A DNA stretch of 64,000 nucleotides from Bacteroidia bacterium (GCA_030424545.1 JAUHWL010000001.1:349033-413032); one strand, 5' to 3'. Counted from the first letter of the stretch, positions 37,287 to 44,845 are shown. The notes: generated by a model from the sequence alone, not told the origin. Made by a program: numbers and translations.

Positions 37287-39034
37287 TAATTTTCTTGAAT
37301 AGCCAAAGTTAGTTCCTTTAATTGTTCTTCTGATATAGTAGCCGGGGCATCAATCATTACATCGCGGCCGGCATTATTTTTTGGGAAAGCAATAAAATCT
37401 CGAATCACTTCTTCGCCACCCAACAGGGCTACTAATCTATCAAATCCAAACGCAATACCACCATGTGGCGGAGCGCCATATTCAAAGGCATTCATTAAAA
37501 AGCCAAATTGTTTTTGTGCTTCCTCGTCTGTAAAGCCTAAAATAGTAAACATGCGTTTTTGCATTTCACGGTCGTGGATGCGGATAGAACCACCGCCAAT
37601 TTCGTTGCCATTTAAAATAATATCATAGGCATTGGCGCGTACTTTACCGGGGTCTGTATCTAGCAAATGCGCATCTTCTGGTTTTGGTGCCGTAAACGGA
37701 TGGTGCATGGCGTGGAATCTTTCCGACTCGTCATCCCACTCTAAAAGTGGAAAATCTGTTACCCAAAGTGGTGCGAAAACGTCTGGATTTCTAAGGCCCA
37801 ATTCTTCGCCCATGTGCAAGCGCAATTCGCTTAATGCTTTGGTGGTGAGTTTTGTGTTTCCGGCTAGTACTAAGATTAAATCGCCCGGTTTTGCACCTGT
37901 AATTTCGGCCCAATTTTTTAGTGCATCGGCATTAAAAAATTTATCTACCGATGATTTAAACGTGCCATCTGCATTGTATTTGCAATACACCAAACCTTGC
38001 ATGCCAATTTGGGGGCGTTTTACCCAATTGGTTAAAGCATCTAATTGTTTCCGGCTGTACTCGGCACAACCGGGCACTGCAATGGCGCTAACCATCTCGG
38101 CATTTTCAAACACGCTAAATCCGCTGCCGGTAATGGCTGGTTTTAGGTCGGCAAACTCCATCCCAAAGCGGATGTCTGGTTTGTCGTTTCCGTATTTGCG
38201 CATGGCATCGGCATAGGTCATTCGTGGAAATTCTTCTACCGAAATGCCTTTTATTTCTTGCAATAGATGGCGCACTAATCCTTCAAAAGTTTGCAGAATA
38301 TCTTCTTGTTCTACAAACGCCATTTCGCAGTCAATTTGCGTAAATTCTGGCTGACGGTCGGCACGTAAATCTTCGTCTCTAAAGCATTTTACAATCTGGA
38401 AATATTTATCCATACCGCCCACCATAAGCAATTGCTTAAAGGTTTGTGGGCTCTGCGGAAGCGCATAAAATTCGCCCCCGTGCATGCGGCTGGGCACCAC
38501 AAAATCGCGGGCGCCTTCTGGGGTAGATTTTATTAAAAAGGGGGTTTCAACTTCGGCAAATTCTAAGTTGGCTAAATACTGACGAACCGCCAAATTTACA
38601 CGGCTGCGCAACAACAAGTTTTCGCGCACCGGTTTTCTGCGGATGTCTAAATAGCGGTATTTCATGCGGAGTTCGTCTCCGCCATCGGTATCGTCTTCTA
38701 TGGTGAAAGGTGGGGTTTTGCTTTCGTTTAAAACCGTAAGTTTTTCAACTTTTACCTCTACATCGCCCGTAGGCATTTTGCTGTTTTTGCTGCTGCGCTC
38801 AATTACTTCGCCTGTAATTTGTATGACAAATTCGCGGCCTAGTTTGCGCGCTTTTTCTAAAAGAGCGGTATCCCACTCTTCGTTAAACGCCAATTGCGTA
38901 ATTCCGTAGCGGTCGCGGAGGTCGATAAACGTCATGCCGCCCATGTTACGGCTGCGTTGCACCCAGCCACTTAAAGTTGTTTTTTCGCTGATATTTTCTG
39001 CGCGTAATTCGCCACAGTTTTGCGTTCTATACAT
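37286..39034 (-). CDS. aspS: Aspartyl-tRNA synthetase
   Basis: From ATG 39034 ([12 protein letters not shown], the usual family N-terminus) the product has 582 residues; an in-frame ATG at 39067 adds 11 residues and cannot be excluded. It has an OB-fold anticodon-binding domain at ~1-130, then a class II catalytic core with [18 protein letters not shown] (motif 2 region), a bacterial GAD insertion, and motif 3 [11 protein letters not shown] near the end. It charges tRNA-Asp. The length fits the bacterial discriminating type. It is the first gene of the aspS-CLC-lipoprotein cluster and divergent from tadA. Confidence 0.96.
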   Translation of the reverse strand: MYRTQNCGELRAENISEKTTLSGWVQRSRNMGGMTFIDLRDRYGITQLAFNEEWDTALLEKARKLGREFVIQITGEVIERSSKNSKMPTGDVEVKVEKLTVLNESKTPPFTIEDDTDGGDELRMKYRYLDIRRKPVRENLLLRSRVNLAVRQYLANLEFAEVETPFLIKSTPEGARDFVVPSRMHGGEFYALPQSPQTFKQLLMVGGMDKYFQIVKCFRDEDLRADRQPEFTQIDCEMAFVEQEDILQTFEGLVRHLLQEIKGISVEEFPRMTYADAMRKYGNDKPDIRFGMEFADLKPAITGSGFSVFENAEMVSAIAVPGCAEYSRKQLDALTNWVKRPQIGMQGLVYCKYNADGTFKSSVDKFFNADALKNWAEITGAKPGDLILVLAGNTKLTTKALSELRLHMGEELGLRNPDVFAPLWVTDFPLLEWDDESERFHAMHHPFTAPKPEDAHLLDTDPGKVRANAYDIILNGNEIGGGSIRIHDREMQKRMFTILGFTDEEAQKQFGFLMNAFEYGAPPHGGIAFGFDRLVALLGGEEVIRDFIAFPKNNAGRDVMIDAPATISEEQLKELTLAIQEN

Positions 39035-39111
39035 CTGCCAAATTTTAGGCTGCGAATTTAACGCCATTTGGCTAAAACACTGTACTTTGACCGTCTTTAA
39101 AATTTGCAGTT

Positions 39112-39555
39112 TTGATAGATTTATTTAGCGATGACAGATTCATGCGCGAAGCCTTTAAAGAAGCCGAAAAAGCCTTGGTGATAGACGAAGTTCCGGTGGG
39201 GGCAATTGTGGTATGCAACAACAAAATAATTGCGAGAGCCCATAACCTAACAGAGCGTTTAACAGATGTTACGGCCCATGCCGAAATGCAAGCAATTACT
39301 GCGGCAAGTAATTTTTTGGGCGCCAAATATTTAAAAAATTGCACGCTCTATGTAACGTTAGAGCCTTGCCCCATGTGTGCAGGTGCACTTTTTTGGAGCC
39401 AAATAAGCAAAGTAGTTTATGGTGCCACAGATTTAAGAAGAGGCTTTATAGAGAATGGAGGGAATCTTCACCCAAAAACAGAAGTTGTTAGTGGCGTGTT
39501 GCACCAAGAATGTGCCCAATTAATGACCGAATTTTTTGCGAAAAAGAGAAAATAA
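39112..39555 (+). CDS. tadA: tRNA-specific adenosine deaminase
   Basis: The 147-residue enzyme converts A34 to inosine in tRNA-Arg(ACG). The zinc/catalytic motifs are HAEMQAI (His-Ala-Glu with the proton-shuttling Glu) and PCPMCAGAL (two zinc cysteines), both at the normal positions. The start is most likely TTG at 39112: the residues DLFSDDRFM before the first ATG (39142) match the family N-terminus, and shortening to the ATG would remove them. The gene is divergent from aspS, with a 77-base gap that contains no clear promoter. A terminator follows. Confidence 0.94.
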   Translation: MIDLFSDDRFMREAFKEAEKALVIDEVPVGAIVVCNNKIIARAHNLTERLTDVTAHAEMQAITAASNFLGAKYLKNCTLYVTLEPCPMCAGALFWSQISKVVYGATDLRRGFIENGGNLHPKTEVVSGVLHQECAQLMTEFFAKKRK

Positions 39556-39591
39556 AAAACTCCACGTCAAAATGATTAACGCGGAGTTTTT
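39555..39591 (+). terminator. Rho-independent terminator after tadA
   Basis: The stem AAAAACTCCACGT / ACGCGGAGTTTTT (one mismatch) is followed by T. It immediately follows the stop and precedes the convergent lipoprotein gene. Confidence 0.8.
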
Positions 39592-39609
39592 GATTTTAGC
39601 ATTGCAAGG

Positions 39610-40362
39610 TTATTTCTGAAAATCTGCAATTTGGGTAGAAACACTTTCGTTAACGAAGTAGTAATTTTTTCCGCCTTCAACTTTCTTTTCAAAATTATAG
39701 CCCGCGGCTTGCACAACGCCAGAGCCACTCAAGTTGCTCATTTCGGCTGCTGTAAAAGTTACCGAAGTACCTGTGCCAATGGTGCGTGTAACCAATTCGT
39801 GTTCTGTGCCGAGCACAAAAATTACCGAGTCTGCATCTGCGGGAAACTTGTTTATGGTTACGGTTAAATCTTGTGTGGCATCAACCGTAGCATAGGTGCC
39901 TGTTAGGTTAAATTTTTCAGGCATTACATTGTTTGTGGTGTGTGTCATGGCAGGCACATTGGTGCTTCCAGTAACATTCCAAGACGGAGCAACGCCATCC
40001 TCAAAGTCCAAATCAAGCTGAAAGTTACCCGAGGAAGGTAATATGTACGCATTGTTGCTCGCCTTAGAAAGGTCATATCCGTTTACCGAAACCGTTCCGG
40101 CCGCAAAGAAGTTTGGGCCATTAAAAAAGTTGGCTACGGCAACATCTACTTTTGAAGTAATGGGCCCAATGGGTGTTGGGGTTACAGAAACAGATTGCAC
40201 CGCGGCCAATAGGCCATGTTGATCTGCAAAAGTGGGCAGCGGTGTTTCTTGGGTGGTTTCGTTTTGAGGTTCTTCGGGGGTTGTGTCTTCCGTTTTTTTG
40301 CAAGCATTTAACCCGATCATCATTGCGGCTACGGCAATGGCAGTTAGTTTAGAAAATTTCAT
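39610..40362 (-). CDS. Predicted lipoprotein, function unknown
   Basis: The 250-residue product has a lipoprotein signal (MKFSKLTAIAVAAMMIGLNAC, lipidated Cys21) followed by a Thr/Glu/Pro-rich linker at ~22-45. The mature part is beta-rich and contains VNGYDLSKASNNAYIL and FNLTGTYATVDATQDLTVTI. No family was recognised. It is convergent with tadA and separated from the XRE regulator by 146 bases. It is likely anchored at the outer membrane of a Gram-negative cell. Confidence 0.72.
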   Translation of the reverse strand: MKFSKLTAIAVAAMMIGLNACKKTEDTTPEEPQNETTQETPLPTFADQHGLLAAVQSVSVTPTPIGPITSKVDVAVANFFNGPNFFAAGTVSVNGYDLSKASNNAYILPSSGNFQLDLDFEDGVAPSWNVTGSTNVPAMTHTTNNVMPEKFNLTGTYATVDATQDLTVTINKFPADADSVIFVLGTEHELVTRTIGTGTSVTFTAAEMSNLSGSGVVQAAGYNFEKKVEGGKNYYFVNESVSTQIADFQK

Positions 40363-40508
40363 TTTTAATAATGGTTTTTAAAAAATTAGACTTGCCATCG
40401 TGTTTTAAAAAACCATGCCAAACAGAATGTTAGCGTTTGTGTTGTAAGAAAGATAGCGCTTTAAAAAAGGTGGGTGATAAGCGCAATTAAAAGAAAAACA
40501 GCAGATTA

Positions 40509-40778
40509 CTATTTTTCTGTTTTAAACTTAAAATTTTCGAAATCGTGACTGGGAATGCTGGCAGAAAAAGAAAAAAGTTCGGGTAAGGTGAGTTCAAAAG
40601 CTTTGGCAAATACGGCAATGTTGGTTAGCGACAAATTTCTTTCGCCACGCTCTATCATGCCAATATATGTTCTATGAAACCCAGTTATTTTGGCCAACGC
40701 TTCTTGGCTAATTCCTTTAGCCATGCGTAAATCTCTAATTTTTCTACCAAAATCTTTAAGTACAAACGAATTTATCAT
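40509..40778 (-). CDS. XRE/HTH_3 family transcriptional regulator
   Basis: The 89-residue protein is nearly all a helix-turn-helix of the Cro/C1 type at ~10-65 (ISQEALAKITGFHRTYIGMIERGERN), with a short tail. The size and the HRTYIGMIERGERNLSL segment resemble the controller (C) proteins of restriction-modification systems, but no modification or nuclease gene is nearby, so it is an orphan here. Its ATG (40776-40778) coincides with the predicted transcription start of the promoter at 40783, so a leaderless mRNA is possible. Confidence 0.85.
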   Translation of the reverse strand: MINSFVLKDFGRKIRDLRMAKGISQEALAKITGFHRTYIGMIERGERNLSLTNIAVFAKAFELTLPELFSFSASIPSHDFENFKFKTEK

Positions 40779-40782
40779 GCCC

Positions 40783-40790
40783 CAAATATA
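40783..40790 (-). promoter_or_regulatory. Candidate -7 element TATATTTG for the XRE gene
   Basis: On the minus strand TATATTTG matches TAnnTTTG exactly; ATTG lies 22 bases upstream (40816-40813). The element ends 4 bases before the ATG, so transcription would begin at or just inside the start codon. Confidence 0.45.
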
Positions 40791-40823
40791 GCAATGATAA
40801 AATGCAGAAACACAATTAGTAGC

Positions 40824-40955
40824 TTAATCGGGATTTCGATCTTTAAAATCTTCAAAGCTTTCGTCAACTTTGTTGTAATCGGTTGTTTTTTTGTTGCTGT
40901 TGCAGGCGGCAAAAAGCAGGCTACTCAGCAATAAAAGTGCAAAAAATCGTTTCAT
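40824..40955 (-). CDS. 43-residue predicted lipoprotein
   Basis: A small ORF from ATG 40955 to TAA encodes a 43-residue product with a clean lipoprotein signal: MKRFFALLLLSSLLFAAC, lipidated Cys18. It ends with a short acidic/Asn-rich mature part (NSNKKTTDYNKVDESFEDF) of about 25 residues. The signal peptide, lipobox and lack of overlap with other genes support it. It lies between the XRE gene and the bacilliredoxin gene on the minus strand. Very short lipoproteins of this kind are easily missed; its function is unknown. It could act with the XRE gene 46 bases downstream, or alone. Confidence 0.62.
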   Translation of the reverse strand: MKRFFALLLLSSLLFAACNSNKKTTDYNKVDESFEDFKDRNPD

Positions 40956-41010
40956 AAATTTTTTATTTAATTCTATAAATTAACAAAAACATTGCCATGT
41001 AAATTCATGT

Positions 41011-41018
41011 TAACTTTG
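41011..41018 (+). promoter_or_regulatory. Candidate -7 element TAACTTTG for the bacilliredoxin gene
   Basis: TAACTTTG matches TAnnTTTG exactly and ends 16 bases before the ATG at 41035. ATTG at 40991-40994 lies only 16 bases upstream, a short spacer. Confidence 0.4.
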
Positions 41019-41034
41019 CACAAAATTATTTAAA

Positions 41035-41445
41035 ATGTATCCAGAAGATTTAATAGCGCCAATGCGCCAAGAACTTGCCCAAGCAGGATTTATAGAAACA
41101 AAAACAGCAGCAGAGGTTGCAAGTAATATTAATGCAGAAGGTACAACGTTTGTTGTGGTAAACTCTGTATGTGGTTGTGCTGCAGGCAGTGCAAGACCCG
41201 GAGCCAGAAAAGCAGTAGATTCTGGTAAAAAACCAACGCGTATGATTACCGTTTTTGCTGGTAACGATGTAGATGCCGTTAACAAAGCACGCGAAATGAT
41301 GCAGCCTTTTCCTCCATCATCGCCCGCTATGGCCCTTTTTAAAGATGGCGAATTGGTGCATATGCTAGAACGCCACCACATTGAAGGTAGAAATGCCGAT
41401 ATGATTGCAGAAAATTTAGTGCAAGCATTTAACGAGTATTGCTAG
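41035..41445 (+). CDS. BrxA/BrxB-family bacilliredoxin
   Basis: The 136-residue protein matches the YphP/YqiW (BrxA/BrxB) family in size and motif. The CGC motif is in NSVCGCAAGSARPGARKA, near residue 53. Family members remove bacillithiol from mixed disulfides in Firmicutes. Bacteroidota members exist, and at least some Bacteroidota are reported to make bacillithiol, so a thiol-redox role is likely but the partner thiol is unproven. The start fits the family N-terminus MYPEDLIAPMRQEL. A terminator follows at 41466. Confidence 0.9.
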   Translation: MYPEDLIAPMRQELAQAGFIETKTAAEVASNINAEGTTFVVVNSVCGCAAGSARPGARKAVDSGKKPTRMITVFAGNDVDAVNKAREMMQPFPPSSPAMALFKDGELVHMLERHHIEGRNADMIAENLVQAFNEYC

Positions 41446-41465
41446 CAGATTAAAATGAAAATTTG

Positions 41466-41505
41466 AAAGCCCAATCGAATGAATTTTTCGGTTGGGCTTT
41501 TTTTT
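41466..41505 (+). terminator. Rho-independent terminator
   Basis: The stem AAAGCCCAATCGAA / TTCGGTTGGGCTTT (one G-U) around a T/A-rich loop is followed by a run of T. It lies 20 bases after the bacilliredoxin stop. Confidence 0.85.
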
Positions 41506-41545
41506 AGAACAACTTTTTTCTTCAAGGGGCTTGTGATTTACCGTG

Positions 41546-41580
41546 AAGCCTTTCCCCCTTTGGAGGGGGTTGGGGGGAGG
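41546..41580. repeat. C/G-rich palindromic repeat, copy 1
   Basis: The element begins AAGCCTTTCCCCCTTTGGAG and continues with G-rich runs (GGGGTTGGGGGGAGG). It is an imperfect inverted repeat around CCCCCTTTGGAGGGGG, in the same orientation as the copy at 42821 and inverted relative to the copy at 42605. It lies between the bacilliredoxin and GNAT genes and could form a hairpin, but the low spacing to the terminator at 41466 makes a second terminator unlikely. Confidence 0.75.
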
Positions 41581-41595
41581 ACGATTTAGTATAAA

Positions 41596-42141
41596 TTATT
41601 CGATGATCAACTTCTCAAACACAAAATCGTCCATCACAAAACCGTTGCCAATGTCTATTACCAGGGCTTCTACGTTTTTAAACCCATTTTTTTCGTAGGC
41701 TTTTATGGCACCCGTGTTGTATTTGTTTACGGTAAGCTGCAGTTTTTTAGCGCCTATTTTTTTAGCGCTTTCGCGGATGAATGCCAACGCGGCTGCGCCA
41801 ATTCCGCTACCGCGAAATTGCGCTTTTATGTAAATTTTACTAATGAATACGAGATCGTCTTTTTGGTAAAAATCTAAGTAGCCGATGGGTTCTTTTTCAA
41901 CCACATCGTTAACCCTGACAGGGTTCCAAACCCTGTCAGGGTTAGATCCGTTAAGTCTCAACAAAAAATAATTGTGCCCCGTTTTAATCTGCGTTGCAAT
42001 AGCGCTGGCCGATTGAAACTTTTGCAGCATGTACGGCACTTGGCCTTTGGGCAAAAATGGGGTGTAATATTGGGTCCAGATTTCTTGGGCCAGTTGGGCG
42101 GTTTGGGCAATTTGGTTGGGCGAAACTACTTTTTCGAACAT
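41596..42141 (-). CDS. GNAT family N-acetyltransferase with in-frame repeat insertion
   Basis: The 181-residue protein is a GCN5-related acetyltransferase. The acetyl-CoA motif A is FRGSGIGAAA near residue 115, and NTGAIKAYEKNGF is the characteristic C-terminal motif. The acceptor substrate is unknown. Residues ~65-82 (GSNPDRVWNPVRVNDVVEK) are an extra loop between two core strands. Eleven of them are encoded by a 33-bp palindromic repeat at 41911-41943 that is in frame. Its stop and the start of the TPM gene are joined (the GNAT ATG shares one base with the upstream TPM stop), so the two form an operon. Confidence 0.86.
   Translation of the reverse strand: MFEKVVSPNQIAQTAQLAQEIWTQYYTPFLPKGQVPYMLQKFQSASAIATQIKTGHNYFLLRLNGSNPDRVWNPVRVNDVVEKEPIGYLDFYQKDDLVFISKIYIKAQFRGSGIGAAALAFIRESAKKIGAKKLQLTVNKYNTGAIKAYEKNGFKNVEALVIDIGNGFVMDDFVFEKLIIE
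41911..41943. repeat. 33-bp palindromic repeat inside the GNAT gene
   Basis: Two 15-bp arms, AACCCTGACAGGGTT and AACCCTGTCAGGGTT, flank CCA. Each arm is itself nearly palindromic. The total of 33 bases equals eleven codons, read in frame on the minus strand as NPDRVWNPVRV. A related CCCTGACAGG motif occurs between genes at 56283. Confidence 0.85.
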
Positions 42142-42671
42142 TACTTTATTTCTAAAATTATCGCTTCCACTCCTTCTTTAATGCCTTCGTAAAAAAGCTC
42201 ACTTCTAAAATAAGGCAGCATTTTTTGGTCAATAATTTTCTTGGTTTCGCTATCGGTTATTTTATCGGTCATGCCCAAACCATTTTTAATGCTAACGCCA
42301 CTCCAATATTTGCTAACCACAATTACCACCCCGTTATTTTTTTCTTTTTTCCCCACGCCCCATGCGTTTGCTAAGTTCAACGAAAAATCGTTTATGTTTT
42401 GGTATCCGTAAAAATTGTTTACGGTAACTACAGCAATTTCGTTGCTTGTTTTTTTCTCGTGGGCCGAAATAATTTGCGTTAAAACGCGCTCTTGTTCGGG
42501 GGTTAAAATGTTTTCAAAATCGTTTACAAAACCCGTGTATGCGGGCAGCGGCTTGGTTTCATCGGCTACAAAGGCGAAAGAAAAAAAGACAAGCAAAACA
42601 ACGAAAAGCCCCCTCCAGCTCCCCCAAAGGGGGAGAGCCTCATCTGATGTCATTTTGATTTTTGTAAGCAT
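42141..42671 (-). CDS. TPM-domain protein with repeat-encoded signal region
   Basis: The 176-residue product contains a TPM (PF04536-type) domain, at ~40-176: YTGFVNDFENILTPEQERVL, SNEIAVVTVNN, NGLGMTDKITDSET. Family members are periplasmic or membrane-anchored, with roles in photosystem II repair in plants and unknown roles in bacteria. The start is a hydrophobic segment (GLFVVLLVFFSFAFVAD) preceded by MLTKIKMTSDEALPLWGSWR. Much of that pre-segment (ALPLWGSWRG) is encoded by a C/G-rich palindromic repeat (42605-42640). Whether the signal peptide still works is uncertain. It is upstream of the GNAT gene in the same operon. Confidence 0.75.
   Translation of the reverse strand: MLTKIKMTSDEALPLWGSWRGLFVVLLVFFSFAFVADETKPLPAYTGFVNDFENILTPEQERVLTQIISAHEKKTSNEIAVVTVNNFYGYQNINDFSLNLANAWGVGKKEKNNGVVIVVSKYWSGVSIKNGLGMTDKITDSETKKIIDQKMLPYFRSELFYEGIKEGVEAIILEIK
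42605..42640. repeat. C/G-rich palindromic repeat inside the TPM gene, copy 2
   Basis: The element starts AAGCCCCCTCCAGCTCCCCC and continues AAAGGGGGAGAGCCT. Its reverse complement resembles the copies at 41546 and 42821. On the minus strand it is translated near the N-terminus of the TPM protein (ALPLWGSWRGLF). Confidence 0.78.
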
Positions 42672-42855
42672 GATGTTTTTTTAAGTAATTGATGTGGCAC
42701 TGTGTTTCTCTGTGAAAAAAATCTCTTTTTCGCTTTAGCGAAACTTCACTTTTTCTCCTCCCGCCATAAAACCTCCGAGCACCTTTGCGATATATACACG
42801 CAGTTTATCCACCCCGTAAAAAGCCTCCCCTTTGGGGAGGTATGGAGGGGCTAGT
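42672..42855. repeat. Repeat-rich intergenic region with palindrome copy 3
   Basis: This 184-base gap upstream of the TPM gene holds no ORF. From 42821 to 42852 is the third C/G-rich palindrome (AAGCCTCCCCTTTGGGGAGG, then TATGGAGGGGCT). At about 42727-42743 a perfect hairpin TTTCGCT-TT-AGCGAAA is present. The words CTGTGTTTCTCTGTGAA and CACCTTTGCG resemble dispersed simple repeats found in Bacteroidota genomes. No promoter was recognised. Confidence 0.55.
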
Positions 42856-43311
42856 TTATAACGCCAAAATCTGCTCTGTAGCCTCTTTGGTTTTAACTTT
42901 TAGAATAATATGTTCAATTACACCGTTTTCATCAATCACAAAAGTTTCGCGGTGAATGCCGTCATACTCGCGGCCCATGAACTTTTTGTTGCCCCAAACG
43001 CCATATTTTTTAATTACATCTTTTTCGGTATCGGCCAAAAGCGTGAAGTTGAGTTCGTGCTTTTCTATAAATTTTTGGTGCTTTTTTTCGTCATCGGCAC
43101 TTACGCCTAACACCACAAAACCTTTGTCTTTAAGCAAGCTGGCATTGTCTCTAAAATTGCACGCTTGGGTGGTGCAGCCGGGTGTTAAATCTTTCGGGTA
43201 GAAATATAAAATCACCTTTTTGCCGGCAAAATCGCTCAGGCTCACGTCATTTCCATTTTGGTCTTTGCTTGTAAAATCGGGGGCTTTGTCGCCCACTTTT
43301 AAATGTGTCAT
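42856..43311 (-). CDS. bcp: Peroxiredoxin of the BCP family (thioredoxin-dependent thiol peroxidase)
   Basis: From ATG 43311 the product has 151 residues; an in-frame GTG at 43353 adds 14 residues and is not needed. The peroxidatic and resolving cysteines are in TPGCTTQACNFRD, five residues apart as in E. coli Bcp. DFTSKDQNGNDVSLSDFAGKK and YFYPKDLTPGC are the family N-terminal motifs. It reduces peroxides using thioredoxin. It is divergent from nth with a 68-base gap. Confidence 0.94.
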   Translation of the reverse strand: MTHLKVGDKAPDFTSKDQNGNDVSLSDFAGKKVILYFYPKDLTPGCTTQACNFRDNASLLKDKGFVVLGVSADDEKKHQKFIEKHELNFTLLADTEKDVIKKYGVWGNKKFMGREYDGIHRETFVIDENGVIEHIILKVKTKEATEQILAL

Positions 43312-43379
43312 TTTTGTGCTGTTTATTTGCTCTCGCAATATAATCAACCGCACCCCGCAATTGTTTAAACAAACGTAAA

Positions 43380-44012
43380 ATGACCAAAGCCGAACGCGTA
43401 AAATTTGTCATCGAAAAATTAGAAGAACTCTACCCGGAAACGCCCATTCCGTTAGAACATCACGATCCGTTTACGCTGTTGGTGGCGGTGGTTTTAAGCG
43501 CCCAATGCACCGATGAACGCGTGAATAAAATTACGCCCCTGCTGTTTCGGGTGGCCGATAATCCGTACGATATGATGAAATTATCGGTAGAAGAAATTGC
43601 AGAAATTATTCGCCCATGCGGACTGACGCCCATGAAAAGCAAAGGCATACACGGCTTAAGCAAAATGATTGTAGAACAGCATAACGGCCAAGTGCCCGAC
43701 AATTTTGAGGACCTCGAAGCCATGCCGGGCGTGGGCCACAAAACCGCCAGCGTGGTGATGAGTCAAGCCTTTGGCGTACCGGCCTTTCCGGTAGATACGC
43801 ACATTCACCGACTGATGACGCGTTGGAAATTAACCAACGGCAAAAGCGTGCAACAAACAGAAAAGGATGCCAAGCGCCTTTTCCCGAAAGAACTTTGGAA
43901 CAAGCTGCACTTGCAAATTATTTTCTACGGCCGCGAATATTCGCCCGCCCGTGGCTGGGATTTGGAGAAAGATGTGATTACGCGGATGGTGAATCCAAAT
44001 TGCGCCAATTAG
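43380..44012 (+). CDS. nth: Endonuclease III-like DNA glycosylase lacking Fe-S cysteines
   Basis: The 210-residue protein has the Nth fold. The HhH motif with catalytic lysine is PGVGHKTASVV near residue 117, and the catalytic Asp is in PVDTHIHRL. It excises oxidised pyrimidines and nicks abasic sites. In the usual enzyme a Cys-x6-Cys-x2-Cys-x5-Cys iron-sulfur cluster closes the protein. Here the matching segment is GREYSPARGWDLEKDVITRM, with no cysteine until the last five residues, so the [4Fe-4S] cluster appears absent. Length and the rest of the fold suggest the enzyme is otherwise intact. It is divergent from bcp. Confidence 0.93.
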   Translation: MTKAERVKFVIEKLEELYPETPIPLEHHDPFTLLVAVVLSAQCTDERVNKITPLLFRVADNPYDMMKLSVEEIAEIIRPCGLTPMKSKGIHGLSKMIVEQHNGQVPDNFEDLEAMPGVGHKTASVVMSQAFGVPAFPVDTHIHRLMTRWKLTNGKSVQQTEKDAKRLFPKELWNKLHLQIIFYGREYSPARGWDLEKDVITRMVNPNCAN

Positions 44013-44024
44013 ATTTTAGGAAAG

Positions 44025-44756
44025 TCATTTTTCCGAAACCAGATAATTAAACACACTTTGCTTTTGTTCAAAATTCATGGCGCCCCAAATCACTTGATTC
44101 TGGTTATTGATGTAAATAAGTGCAATGTTTTCATCTTGATTTTTAACGTATTTCTGAACCCGTTTTATCAACTTCCGAGAAGGCCGTTTATAGAAATCAT
44201 TCCAAAAAACTACGGCATAATAATCGGCTTTTGGCAGATTCGCCAGCGTAATTTTTTGGCCATCTATTCCCGAAACATGCGTCAACAAAAAGTTTAAATC
44301 AAACCGATGAATGGCTAAAGTTTCGTACGAAATTTTTGGTGGAAAAACATTGAAACAGCCATCAATGTTCCAGTTCATAGGTATGGGCGGGTCTATGTAG
44401 CAGTTCACTAATTTAAAAATCTCTTGTCCGTTTTTGGTAAAGAGCCTAAACTGTGTGGGTTGTAAATCATCGTTCAGCGCCTTTTTAAACACATGCTTTT
44501 TTGTAGAATCGGTATCGGCAAGTTTAAGCGAATCGGCAACTTTTAGATACAAGGTTTTTATGCTGTTTCGAAAAGATGCGGTGTCTAGTACAAAATTGTA
44601 AGCAGCCGGTATATTGTACTTTTTAGCCTGCTTGTTGATGTCTTGTGTTTCTACCCAATCAGGTGATGTGTCTACGCCCAAGAGTGTGCGGTATGCCAAA
44701 TTGCATCCGGAGAAAAAGAGGAGAAGTAGTAGGAGTAAAAGGTTTTTCAAGAGCAA
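44025..44756 (-). CDS. Predicted lipoprotein with possible thioredoxin-like fold
   Basis: The 243-residue product begins at TTG 44756 because the preceding codon is TAA and no ATG is available before the signal peptide (another TTG lies two codons later). It has a strong lipoprotein signal (MLLKNLLLLLLLLFFSGC, Cys18). The mature part contains NLPKADYYAVVFWNDFYKRPS and ENIALIYINNQNQVIWG, which look like the strand-helix order of a thioredoxin-like fold but without a CxxC. It is convergent with nth. No family name was recognised. Confidence 0.68.
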   Translation of the reverse strand: MLLKNLLLLLLLLFFSGCNLAYRTLLGVDTSPDWVETQDINKQAKKYNIPAAYNFVLDTASFRNSIKTLYLKVADSLKLADTDSTKKHVFKKALNDDLQPTQFRLFTKNGQEIFKLVNCYIDPPIPMNWNIDGCFNVFPPKISYETLAIHRFDLNFLLTHVSGIDGQKITLANLPKADYYAVVFWNDFYKRPSRKLIKRVQKYVKNQDENIALIYINNQNQVIWGAMNFEQKQSVFNYLVSEK

Positions 44757-44845
44757 TTAGGGATAGTATATTAACATTTAAATAAAGAACAAATATCACA
44801 ATCAACTCTTTAAAACTTCCACAATTTACCGCGTAAATTCGCAGC

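Noticed and set aside
39061..39111. Promoter for tadA in the divergent gap
   Set aside because: TACTTTG at 39083 is one base short of the -7 consensus and has no -33 partner at the right distance.
41546..41580. Possible second terminator after the bacilliredoxin gene
   Set aside because: A strong terminator already lies at 41466 and the sequence matches two other repeat copies, so it is a repeat.
41546..42852. CRISPR array, suggested by the repeated palindromes
   Set aside because: The copies are inverted relative to each other, irregularly spaced by hundreds of bases and partly within genes, with no spacers or cas genes.
42672..42855. Small RNA or riboswitch in the repeat-rich gap
   Set aside because: Only simple hairpins and dispersed repeats are visible; there is no recognised aptamer pattern.
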